Virus record (IMG/VR): IMGVR_UViG_3300027762_000214
Span: 1-64,000 of that record
Direction: 5' to 3' (one strand)
DNA: 64,000 bases
Origin: a virus
Shown here: positions 38,952-44,508 of the stretch, piece after piece
Numbering within the stretch: the stretch's first letter is position 1
Layout: the number at the start of each line of letters is the position of its first letter
Made by a program: the position numbers and the translations under genes
The notes under the pieces: generated by a model
Databases searched by the model: none
Seen by the model: the letters and a program-made list of their open reading frames with translations, nothing else
What the model was told of the DNA's origin: nothing

Positions 38952-38980
38952 GTTCTACTTCAGGCATAAGTGAAGGTGAA
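38920..38980 (+). promoter_or_regulatory. Probable programmed -1 ribosomal frameshift signal
   Basis: Slippery heptamer A AAA AAG at 38939-38945 is in the correct phase of the C39 frame. A Shine-Dalgarno-like GGGGGAG (38920-38926) lies 12 bases upstream. Downstream after 7 bases is a stem-loop with arms TTC..CTTCA (38953-38962) and TGAAG..GAA (38971-38980). This is the three-part layout of the dnaX frameshift. A -1 shift reads on through GTC TTG AGT into the lysozyme frame and bypasses the TGA at 38949-38951. Confidence 0.7.
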
Positions 38981-39439
38981 TTGCCTATAAGAGGAGTAGA
39001 ACTTATAAAAGAATTTGAAGGATGTCATTTGAATGCATATCCAGATCCACTAACTGGGGGACTTCCGATTACAATTGGGTGGGGAAGTACAAAAGATTTT
39101 GATGGACAACCTTTTAAAGTTGGTAGAAAAATCACTCAAAAGTATGCCGATGCTTTATTAGAGTTTGATCTTAAAAATCGTTTTCTATTTTCACTCAAAA
39201 ATATCCCTTACTGGAATGAAATGAATGAAAACCAACAAGGTGCTCTTCTATCTTTTGCTTATAATCTTGGTGCTCGCTTTTACGGGTCTTCTAATTTTAA
39301 TACCATCACTAAAGTATTAAAAAACAAAGAATGGGATAAAGTTCCTGATGCTCTTTATCTTTATCACAACCCAGGAACAAAAGTTGCTGAGGGATTGAAG
39401 AGAAGAAGAATTGCTGAAGGAAAACTTTGGTCTTCTTAA
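38948..39439 (+). CDS. T4-type lysozyme (GH24), no ATG or GTG start
   Basis: A 163-residue reading frame for a GH24 muramidase: VELIKEFEGCHLNAYPD has the catalytic Glu and Asp, PITIGWG follows, and NENQQGALLSFAYNLG and VAEGLKRRRIAEGKLW complete the fold. The frame has no ATG or GTG before the domain; the first possible start is TTG at 38948, inside the overlap with the C39 stop, and no ribosome site is well placed for it. Synthesis by -1 frameshift from the peptidase gene is the better explanation. It would cleave host murein for lysis or, in the virion, for entry. The stop overlaps that of the convergent minus-strand gene. Confidence 0.85.
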   Translation: MSSTSGISEGELPIRGVELIKEFEGCHLNAYPDPLTGGLPITIGWGSTKDFDGQPFKVGRKITQKYADALLEFDLKNRFLFSLKNIPYWNEMNENQQGALLSFAYNLGARFYGSSNFNTITKVLKNKEWDKVPDALYLYHNPGTKVAEGLKRRRIAEGKLWSS

Positions 39440-39675
39440 TCTTCTACCTTTGTTCTTAATGCAATAACTGTAGTCAAAATAGTCAATAAAGTTTCATACC
39501 CTCTTCTTTCAGATTCTTTGCAATCTAAAGGAGGAGGGTTTTTTAATTCTCCTTTTGCATTAGCTCCACTTAAAGATCCAGGAAGCATGAAATTGCAGGT
39601 CACAAAATTCATACCAACAAATCCAATAGTAGCAAAACATACTATAAAGATTAGTTTGGTTAGATTTAGTTTCAT
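39436..39675 (-). CDS. Small membrane/secreted protein in minus-strand operon
   Basis: A 79-residue protein with N-terminal hydrophobic segment LIFIVCFATIGFVGMNFVTC (about 8-27), a Gly/Pro-rich middle with a second Cys, and a C-terminal hydrophobic stretch TLLTILTTVIALRT. This could be a small membrane protein of a lysis cassette (holin- or spanin-like), but no lipobox or defined family is visible. It overlaps the upstream minus-strand gene by four bases (ATGA) and its stop overlaps the lysozyme stop. Confidence 0.65.
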   Translation of the reverse strand: MKLNLTKLIFIVCFATIGFVGMNFVTCNFMLPGSLSGANAKGELKNPPPLDCKESERRGYETLLTILTTVIALRTKVED

Positions 39676-39863
39676 CTTCCTTCTTGTTTATGAATCCAAG
39701 TTTTCAATTCTGCAAGATATTCTCTCAACATATCTGCTTTTTCTAGATGCCAAATATCACCACTCTTGAAGTACTCTTGAGTGTGGTTATCAATTGCCTT
39801 TAGAATGTTGTGTATTGGTGCATTCCAAGGCTCACGCTTGGGGGTATTCCATTCTCTTGGCAT
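39672..39863 (-). CDS. Small protein in minus-strand operon
   Basis: A 63-residue soluble protein with several Trp residues (MPREWNTPKREPWNAPIHN) and a helical second half (EKADMLREYLAELKTWIHKQEGR). Coupled to the membrane protein by an ATGA overlap. No family recognised. Confidence 0.65.
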   Translation of the reverse strand: MPREWNTPKREPWNAPIHNILKAIDNHTQEYFKSGDIWHLEKADMLREYLAELKTWIHKQEGR

Positions 39864-39866
39864 ACA

Positions 39867-39980
39867 TCACTTTTTCTTCCCACCGTTTTTTGCTTTCTTA
39901 GCAGTGGCATTGCCTTGATTTTGCTTAGATTGTTTTCCGCCAGCGGAACCTTTTTTTCCTTTATTGGGTGACTTTGCCAT
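39867..39980 (-). CDS. Lys/Gly/Ala-rich 37-residue basic protein
   Basis: The ORF reads MAKSPNKGKKGSAGGKQ followed by SKQNQGNATAKKAKNGGKKK, so it is highly basic and probably unstructured. It is first in the minus-strand operon, 21 bases after a late box. Such peptides can bind nucleic acid. The late promoter and the tight operon support a real gene despite its simple composition. Confidence 0.55.
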   Translation of the reverse strand: MAKSPNKGKKGSAGGKQSKQNQGNATAKKAKNGGKKK

Positions 39981-40001
39981 TAGTTTATAGGCATAACATT
40001 T

Positions 40002-40009
40002 TATTTATA
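40002..40009 (-). promoter_or_regulatory. Late promoter on the minus strand
   Basis: TATTTATA on the plus strand is TATAAATA on the minus strand, 21 bases before the ATG of the 37-residue gene. It is the only minus-strand late promoter I found with a matching operon. Confidence 0.7.
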
Positions 40010-40035
40010 TGGAACAGTTTGAAAATTAGAACTTC

Positions 40036-40095
40036 TTGACAAATCCTAAATATTAACTTATTATGTAAAAATCCCTGTTATGAGCAGGGTTTTTT
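40036..40095 (+). promoter_or_regulatory. Consensus sigma-70 promoter followed at once by a terminator hairpin
   Basis: TTGACA (40036-40041), 17 bases, TATTAT (40059-40064). A hairpin CCCTG (40073-40077) / CAGGG (40085-40089) with a T6 run starts about 9 bases after the -10 box. On the other strand the arms are also followed by Ts, so it may be a two-way terminator protecting the minus-strand operon and the lysozyme gene from each other's transcripts. Confidence 0.7.
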
Positions 40096-40123
40096 GTTAT
40101 GAGACTTTGAGTGTGATTTAGAG

Positions 40124-40171
40124 CCGTGGGCGCTGCCCCTGAGAAGGGGAACTTCTCCTTTGCCTATACGG
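40124..40171 (+). ncRNA. Predicted three-way-junction leader RNA
   Basis: CCGT (40124-40127) pairs with ACGG (40168-40171) and encloses two hairpins, GGGC-GCT-GCCC (40128-40138) and GAGAAG/CTTCTC (40141-40157). It lies in the 5' leader of the lysozyme-like gene at 40194, between the terminator hairpin and the ATG. It could be a cis-regulatory RNA. No known family was recognised. Confidence 0.4.
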
Positions 40172-40193
40172 ATGTAGAGTTCAATTAATTTTA

Positions 40194-40862
40194 ATGCAAA
40201 ACTTCTTTACTGTAGCCCTGCCTCTTATGGCAACGGTTACAACCAGTACGGCATCACTGCCATTCGTCAACTACAAGATGCAAGGTCCTCCACCACCAGT
40301 GGAACCAACGACTAAACCATTTGCTATTATCAAAGAATTTGAACTTGTAGATGAAAAGAAGACAGCAATCCGCGAGGTTGCACCATCAAAGCCAAAACAG
40401 ACAAGGCTAATTTGTAAAGGGTGTAATGAACATGAGAATGCTACCCTGGCATTTTTCCAGGATCGTGGTGTTAAAGACAGAAACGCCCTTGCTACTATCA
40501 TGGGCAATATTAGACAAGAATCCACATTCGTGCCTAATATCTGCGAAGGTGGTAGCAGAACCAGTTGGAATAACTGTGGACGCGGTTATGGACTGATTCA
40601 ATGGACATCTGCCGATCGTTATTATGGATTGGGTGATTTTGCTAAGAAGTATGGAGGATCTCCGTCATCACTTCAAACGCAACTTCGTTATCTAACGACT
40701 GAAGTTCAATGGCAACGTATTGAGAACAGGATGAAAACTCCTGGTAAGTCTATCAATAGTTACATGGACTATGCGTATAGTTGGATTGGTTGGGGGCATC
40801 ATGGTGCCCGCACTTCGTATGCACATGAATATGCTAACCGACTAATCACGGTAGAAGTTTAA
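40194..40862 (+). CDS. Exported lysozyme-like protein (Phage_lysozyme2 type)
   Basis: A 222-residue protein. The N-terminus MQNFFTVALPLMATVTTST looks like a signal peptide or anchor. A Pro-rich linker follows, then a lytic domain with ATIMGNIRQESTFVPN, where the Glu of IRQES is likely catalytic, and GYGLIQWTSADRY and WGHHGARTSYAHEYANRL. This resembles the lysozyme-like domains of phage tails and exported endolysins. It has a sigma-70 promoter and a structured leader, unlike the late lysozyme upstream, so it may be made earlier. Confidence 0.8.
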   Translation: MQNFFTVALPLMATVTTSTASLPFVNYKMQGPPPPVEPTTKPFAIIKEFELVDEKKTAIREVAPSKPKQTRLICKGCNEHENATLAFFQDRGVKDRNALATIMGNIRQESTFVPNICEGGSRTSWNNCGRGYGLIQWTSADRYYGLGDFAKKYGGSPSSLQTQLRYLTTEVQWQRIENRMKTPGKSINSYMDYAYSWIGWGHHGARTSYAHEYANRLITVEV

Positions 40863-40867
40863 TATAT

Positions 40868-40893
40868 AAGGGGAGTGCTGCAGACCTCCCCTT
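40868..40893 (+). terminator. Terminator after the exported lysozyme
   Basis: Arms AAGGGGAG (40868-40875) and CTCCCCTT (40886-40893), 10-base loop, then TTTCTT. The gene at 40898 begins right after it. Confidence 0.75.
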
Positions 40894-40897
40894 TCTT

Positions 40898-41296
40898 ATG
40901 TTTAACTTCGGAAAAAAGAAACCAGATATAAAACAATATGCAATTATAGGAATTGTATTATCATCTATTATTGCAGCACTTTCACAATGTACAGGAGTTT
41001 CTGAGAGTAGTCTTTGGGATTTACTTGATGAAGTTCAAAGAAAGTATTTTCCACAAACTATTCTTAATGAGTTTGTTATTAAAGATTCTGAGAAATTAGA
41101 ACGTAGAGTTAATCGTGATGTTGATCGGGCAATTAATGACGTAATTCCAGAGTATGATCGGATTATTTCCGATTATAACCAAAAATATAAACCAAAATAT
41201 GTAGAAAAAGAACCAGATGGGAGTGAAGCTCAGCGTCTACTTGGCGGAGAAATGAGAATTTGTGCTCCTTGGGTTGACGACTGCCCTAAAAACTAA
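40898..41296 (+). CDS. Membrane-anchored protein of unknown function
   Basis: A 132-residue protein with a basic start (MFNFGKKKPDIKQ), one transmembrane helix YAIIGIVLSSIIAALSQ (about 14-30), then a helical, charged domain (KLERRVNRDVDRAIND) facing one side of the membrane and an end with two Cys residues. It may be a lysis accessory such as a spanin-like protein, but nothing proves that. Confidence 0.6.
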   Translation: MFNFGKKKPDIKQYAIIGIVLSSIIAALSQCTGVSESSLWDLLDEVQRKYFPQTILNEFVIKDSEKLERRVNRDVDRAINDVIPEYDRIISDYNQKYKPKYVEKEPDGSEAQRLLGGEMRICAPWVDDCPKN

Positions 41297-41333
41297 CTAT
41301 ATAATCATATCCTATTTTATTTTGGAGATTATT

Positions 41334-41522
41334 ATGTCCGTATCAGAAAACCTACTTAATGCTGTTGAAGCATGGAAAGTAAATGACGAAAAGTTCACTG
41401 CTGGAAACAATTCCGCAGGAACTCGTGCTCGCAAAGCACTTCAGGAAATTGCCAAGCTTGTTAAGGCACGTAGAGCAGAAATTACTGAAGAAAAGAACGC
41501 TCGTAAGGAAGCAACGGCTTGA
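41334..41522 (+). CDS. Hc1-like nucleoid protein
   Basis: The ATG at 41334 with TTGGAGA upstream gives 62 residues; a longer in-frame ORF overlaps the previous gene without a ribosome site. The sequence EAWKVNDEKFTAGNNSAGTR followed by RARKALQEIAKLVKARRAEI matches the histone H1-like Hc1 family. Such proteins compact DNA. Its stop lies within the -35 box of the promoter that drives the tRNA cluster. Confidence 0.75.
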   Translation: MSVSENLLNAVEAWKVNDEKFTAGNNSAGTRARKALQEIAKLVKARRAEITEEKNARKEATA

Positions 41523-41547
41523 CTTCATGCCACTGTTGCCCTATAAT
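41519..41547 (+). promoter_or_regulatory. Sigma-70 promoter of the tRNA cluster
   Basis: TTGACT (41519-41524), 17 bases, TATAAT (41542-41547). The next transcribed features are stem-loops and tRNA-Ile. Confidence 0.85.
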
Positions 41548-41554
41548 ACTCTCA

Positions 41555-41631
41555 TGGGCAGGTGAGGTTCCAACCCTCCTCTAAGACCCACCCCTTTCAT
41601 GCCTCTCATAGAAGCACAAACCGAAAGGGTT
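41555..41631 (+). ncRNA. Structured leader of the tRNA transcript
   Basis: TGGG (41555-41558) / CCCA (41587-41590) with inner GAGG / CCTC form one hairpin, and CCCCTTTC pairs with GAAAGGGT just before tRNA-Ile. No ORF or tRNA is seen. It could be a processing signal or a separate stable RNA. Confidence 0.4.
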
Positions 41632-41633
41632 AT

Positions 41634-41705
41634 GGGACTGTCGCCTATTGGTTAAGGCCCACTGCTTATAACGGTGTGAACGGAGTTCAATTCTCCGCAG
41701 TCCTA
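41634..41705 (+). tRNA. tRNA-Ile (UAU)
   Basis: Acceptor arms GGGACTG and CAGTCCT, anticodon stem CACTG/CGGTG with loop CTTATAA, T-arm CGGAG-TTCAATT-CTCCG, discriminator A. It reads AUA directly, without the modified C34 used by most bacterial AUA readers. Confidence 0.88.
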
Positions 41706-41727
41706 TTGGCAATCTTTTTTGCCTTAT

Positions 41728-41801
41728 GGGTTAGTAGCTCAGATGGATAGAGCCACAAACTTCTAATTTGTTGGTCGGGGGTTCGAGTCCCTCCTAACCC
41801 G
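41728..41801 (+). tRNA. tRNA-Arg (UCU)
   Basis: Acceptor arms GGGTTAG and CTAACCC, anticodon stem ACAAA/TTTGT with loop CTTCTAA, T-arm with GTTCGAGTCCC, discriminator G. It reads AGA, frequent in this A/T-rich genome. Confidence 0.92.
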
Positions 41802-41836
41802 CTTGGAGAATTTATCTCCATATATAATATGATAGA

Positions 41837-41970
41837 GGGTAAGTCACTGTTATATCCTTATGAGGTATATCACACTTACTCCATCAAATGTAGGAAGTGC
41901 AACACCTCTCGCTGGTTTAGACTGGATGATGTGAAAGGTGATTCTATCCGCACATAGAAATCCCTCCTAC
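41837..41970 (+). ncRNA. Structured RNA between tRNA-Arg and tRNA-Asn
   Basis: First a long hairpin at 41837-41881: GTAAGT/ACTTAC with inner TATATC/GGTATA. Then an 81-base unit closed by GTAGGA (41890-41895) and TCCTAC (41965-41970), the size of a tRNA, with inner ACACCT/AGGTGA-type and CTAT/ATAG pairs. It lacks a normal T-loop and I find no credible anticodon loop. T4 also has stable RNAs of unknown role within its tRNA cluster, so a comparable RNA is possible. Confidence 0.4.
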
Positions 41971-41976
41971 CATTAT

Positions 41977-42049
41977 TCCCATCGACCGAGCAAGCGAACG
42001 GGCCCGACTGTTAATCGGAGATTGGTAGGGGCAGTACCTACGATGGGAG
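41977..42049 (+). tRNA. Aberrant tRNA-Asn (GUU)
   Basis: Acceptor arms TCCCATC and GATGGGA, anticodon arm CGACTGTTAATCG with anticodon GTT as in bacterial tRNA-Asn. The T-stem GTAGG/CCTAC is perfect, but its loop is GGCAGTA in place of the near-universal TTCRANY, and the D-loop lacks GG. It may be a degenerate or specially processed tRNA. Confidence 0.6.
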
Positions 42050-42050
42050 T

Positions 42051-42152
42051 TGGAAGAACTGGAAATGTCTGGGTCTTCCATAAGAGTCGGGATCATCATA
42101 TCCGACTCACTAAATCCTAAGTTTTCTTAGGTCGGGGATTTGATCACCCCCG
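42051..42152 (+). ncRNA. Array of four stem-loops between tRNA-Asn and tRNA-Thr
   Basis: Perfect stems follow one another: TGGAAGA/TCTTCCA (42051-42080), GAGTCGG/CCGACTC (42084-42108), CCTAAG/CTTAGG with a T4 loop (42116-42131) and CGGGG/CCCCG (42133-42152). The last two resemble the variable arm and T-arm of a class II tRNA, but I find no matching acceptor or anticodon arm. Confidence 0.45.
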
Positions 42153-42156
42153 CGTT

Positions 42157-42228
42157 GCCCTTGTAGCTCAGTGGTAGAGCAACGGTTTTGTAAACCGTTG
42201 GTCGTCTGTTCAAATCAGATCGGGGGCT
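42157..42228 (+). tRNA. tRNA-Thr (UGU)
   Basis: Acceptor arms GCCCTTG and CGGGGGC, D-arm GCTC/GAGC, anticodon stem ACGGT/ACCGT with loop TTTGTAA, T-arm with GTTCAAATC. Its 3' end touches the -35 box of the next promoter. Confidence 0.9.
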
Positions 42229-42256
42229 TGACATAATACTCATTATGTCTTATACT
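42228..42256 (+). promoter_or_regulatory. Sigma-70 promoter between tRNA-Thr and tRNA-Gly
   Basis: TTGACA (42228-42233), 17 bases, TATACT (42251-42256). The -35 box begins at the discriminator base of tRNA-Thr. A hairpin TGGGAG/CTCCCA follows at about 42283-42300, before tRNA-Gly. Confidence 0.8.
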
Positions 42257-42305
42257 TTCTTTTGTGTGAAGGAAGTGCGCTGGGAGAGAAATCTCCCACC
42301 AAATT

Positions 42306-42377
42306 GCGGAGTTAGTTCAGTGGTAGAACGCTATCCTTCCAAGTTAGATGTCGTCGGTTCAAATCCGATACTCCGCT
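42306..42377 (+). tRNA. tRNA-Gly (UCC)
   Basis: Acceptor arms GCGGAGT and ACTCCGC, anticodon stem CTATC/GTTAG with loop CTTCCAA, T-arm GTCGG-TTCAAAT-CCGAT, discriminator T. Confidence 0.92.
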
Positions 42378-42394
42378 TCTTAACCAAATCTTAG

Positions 42395-42423
42395 TTGACA
42401 AAAAACTGAAAGTGATCTAAGAT
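42395..42423 (+). promoter_or_regulatory. Sigma-70 promoter of the porin gene
   Basis: TTGACA (42395-42400), 17 bases, TAAGAT (42418-42423). The leader of about 90 bases has two hairpins, TCTTAA/TTAAGA and GAAGATT/AATCTTC, before the porin ATG at 42520. Confidence 0.8.
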
Positions 42424-42519
42424 ACTATCCAATCTTAAGGTTTGCTTAAGATCCCCTAAATAACGAAGATTTGCTTTGTTGTAAATCTTCATATTGTCCT
42501 ATAGCACATAAACATTTTT

Positions 42520-43986
42520 ATGAAACTCAAACAACTGATGCTTGCACCTGTTGCTCTGGGAATGGTTGCTCCTGTTGCTGCGAATGCCGCAGATCTTAAT
42601 ATGGCAGCAGTCAACCAATACTCCATTGAACAGGTTACAAGTGTTTCGCAACTTTCTGACGTTCAACCTTCAGATTGGGCATATCAGGCACTTTCCAATC
42701 TTGTTGAGCGTTATGGTTGTGTTGCTGGTTATCCCAACGGCACCTATGGTGGTGGTCGTGCAATGACCCGTTATGAAGCAGCTGCTCTCCTGAATGCTTG
42801 CCTTGACCGTGTTACTGAAGTGACTGATGAACTCCAACGTCTATCGAAAGAGTTTTCTGAAGAACTTGCTGTTATCCGTGGTCGTGTTGATAAACTTGAA
42901 GCACAAGTTGGGCAACTTGAGGCAACTCAATTTTCCACCACTACCAAACTGCGTGGTGAAGCAAACTTCGTTCTCGGTGGTGTAGATAATTATCAAACCA
43001 AGGATGGTGACATTACTCATACCGCATTCAACTATGATCTGCGTCTGAATCTGGATACTTCCTTCACTGGTAAGGATCTTCTTCGCACTCGTCTGCGTTC
43101 TTCTAACTTCAGCAGCAATCCTTTTGGTTCTAGTTCTTCCCTGTTCAAACTGGACAAGGCAGACAACACCACCAGTGAAGTTGGTAACAACGTAGTTATT
43201 GACCGACTGTTCTATCAGTTCCCTGCTTTCAATAACAAAGCAACTCTGACTGCTGGTGCTGCAGTTCGTAACACTGAGATTGCCTGGGTTCCTTCTGCTT
43301 ATAAGTCTGGTATTCTTGATTTCTTTGCTGTTGCTGGTACTCCTGGCGTCTATAACAAGGCAACTGGTGCTGGTTTCGGTGTTCAGTATGGTAAGAAAGG
43401 TCTTATTGCTGGCGTGAACTACGTTGCTCAAAATGGTAATGATAGTGAGACTGGTGTATTTGATGAGACTGGTGCTCTGAATACTCTTGCACAAATCGGT
43501 TATCGTGGTAAGAACTACGGTGTTGCATTCGGTTATCGTTATGGTACTGAAGGCACTCGTGTTCGCACCTACAATGGTATTGATGGTGCTTCTGGTACTC
43601 TGGTCCCTGGTCAAACCTCCAACGGTTATGCTCTGAATGCATATTGGGAGCCTGAGAAGTCGGGTATTATCCCCGCTATCTCCGCTGGTTATGGTTGGAA
43701 CACCGTGAGTGGAACTGCTAGCGATGCTACCAACAGTCAGTCCTGGTTTGCTGGTCTGACTTGGGATGATGTGTTTGTTGATGGCAACTCTGCTGGTGTT
43801 GCTATCGGTCAAGCACCTACTGGTGAAGATCTAGAAAAGGCAACGATGCTTGAAATCTTCTACAAGTATCAAGTGTCAGACAACATCAGTGTCACTCCTG
43901 CTATCATCTATGGTAGCGACAACCAGCGTCTTGCTAACAACTCCTCTAACTGGGGTGGTGTAATTCAGACGACTTTCCGTTTCTGA
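42520..43986 (+). CDS. som: Cyanobacterial-type outer-membrane porin (SLH + OprB)
   Basis: The 488-residue protein has a signal peptide cut after AANA (residue 23), an SLH domain (DVQPSDWAYQALSNL, YGCVAGYPNGTY, TRYEAAALLNACL), a coiled-coil linker, and a beta-barrel ending TTFRF with the C-terminal Phe that guides outer-membrane insertion. This is the layout of the abundant Synechococcus/Prochlorococcus porins (Som/iron-uptake porin type). The gene is richer in G+C and in host-preferred codons than its neighbours, so it was acquired from a host. The strong sigma-70 promoter suggests expression during infection to change nutrient uptake. Confidence 0.9.
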   Translation: MKLKQLMLAPVALGMVAPVAANAADLNMAAVNQYSIEQVTSVSQLSDVQPSDWAYQALSNLVERYGCVAGYPNGTYGGGRAMTRYEAAALLNACLDRVTEVTDELQRLSKEFSEELAVIRGRVDKLEAQVGQLEATQFSTTTKLRGEANFVLGGVDNYQTKDGDITHTAFNYDLRLNLDTSFTGKDLLRTRLRSSNFSSNPFGSSSSLFKLDKADNTTSEVGNNVVIDRLFYQFPAFNNKATLTAGAAVRNTEIAWVPSAYKSGILDFFAVAGTPGVYNKATGAGFGVQYGKKGLIAGVNYVAQNGNDSETGVFDETGALNTLAQIGYRGKNYGVAFGYRYGTEGTRVRTYNGIDGASGTLVPGQTSNGYALNAYWEPEKSGIIPAISAGYGWNTVSGTASDATNSQSWFAGLTWDDVFVDGNSAGVAIGQAPTGEDLEKATMLEIFYKYQVSDNISVTPAIIYGSDNQRLANNSSNWGGVIQTTFRF

Positions 43987-43996
43987 TAGATTAATG

Positions 43997-44030
43997 GGGG
44001 GTTGACAAAACCCCCTTTTTGGTCTATTAT
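43997..44030 (+). promoter_or_regulatory. Terminator hairpin with -35 box in stem and loop
   Basis: GGGGGTT (43997-44003) pairs with AACCCCC (44009-44015), followed by TTTTT. TTGACA (44002-44007) spans the top of the stem and the loop, and TATTAT (44025-44030) follows after 17 bases that contain the T-run. It ends porin transcription and begins that of the small genes at 44052. Confidence 0.88.
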
Positions 44031-44051
44031 AGATAACGAGTTAGGAGTTCT

Positions 44052-44246
44052 ATGTCTCTTATTTCCCAACGTGATAGACAACTTGCTATTGAAGCATTGG
44101 AGTATTATCGTGATGATACTCTTCGTAAATATCAAGCATTTAAAGATCTTGGAGTTTCTGATGTTCACTTAAACGATACTTTTATCATGGAACTTAATGC
44201 TCTTATCAATTGGGTCAAACTAGAATATTCAAAGAATGAAAATTAA
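44052..44246 (+). CDS. Small helical protein of unknown function
   Basis: A 64-residue protein, mostly helical: ISQRDRQLAIEALEYYRDD, LRKYQAFKDLGVSD, FIMELNALINWVKLEYS. GTTAGGAGT precedes the ATG. Overlaps the next ORF by 11 bases. No family recognised. Confidence 0.7.
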   Translation: MSLISQRDRQLAIEALEYYRDDTLRKYQAFKDLGVSDVHLNDTFIMELNALINWVKLEYSKNEN

Positions 44247-44400
44247 TCTCTGGTACTGTAATGAAATGAAACAGTGGCGTTGGACTTTAACTGAAGATCA
44301 TCGTCCAATCATTAAACAAGAATCAGGACAAAGAGAAAATCTACGAGATGCTATGAACGATGTAGCAAATACAGTAGAATATATGATGAGACAATATTGA
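44236..44400 (+). CDS. 54-residue protein of unknown function
   Basis: The ORF begins MKINLWYCNEMKQWRWTLTE and continues with HRPIIKQESGQRENLRDAMN and TVEYMMRQY: a short strand pair followed by a helix. It overlaps the upstream gene in another frame and ends just before tRNA-Val. Conserved-looking, function unknown. Confidence 0.6.
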   Translation: MKINLWYCNEMKQWRWTLTEDHRPIIKQESGQRENLRDAMNDVANTVEYMMRQY

Positions 44401-44407
44401 CTTTTTT

Positions 44408-44480
44408 GGGCGATTAACTCAGCGGTTAGAGTGTCTGCTTTACACGCAGAAAGTCCACGGTTCGAATCCGTGATTGCCCA
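44408..44480 (+). tRNA. tRNA-Val (UAC)
   Basis: Acceptor arms GGGCGAT and ATTGCCC, anticodon stem TCTGC/GCAGA with loop TTTACAC, T-arm CACGG-TTCGAAT-CCGTG, discriminator A. Confidence 0.92.
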
Positions 44481-44483
44481 TTT

Positions 44484-44491
44484 TATAAATA
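44484..44491 (+). promoter_or_regulatory. Late promoter TATAAATA
   Basis: An exact late box three bases after tRNA-Val and 17 bases before the Dps-like gene. Confidence 0.8.
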
Positions 44492-44508
44492 CTTCAAAAA
44501 GAAGTATA

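Noticed and set aside
41890-41970. An additional tRNA in the cluster
   Set aside because: The closing stem and length fit, but no plausible anticodon loop or T-loop could be found, so it is listed only as structured RNA.
42841-43812. A 323-codon minus-strand ORF opposite the porin gene
   Set aside because: It mirrors the codon pattern of the porin, has Thr/Ser-rich non-protein-like composition, and no promoter or ribosome site. A shadow ORF.
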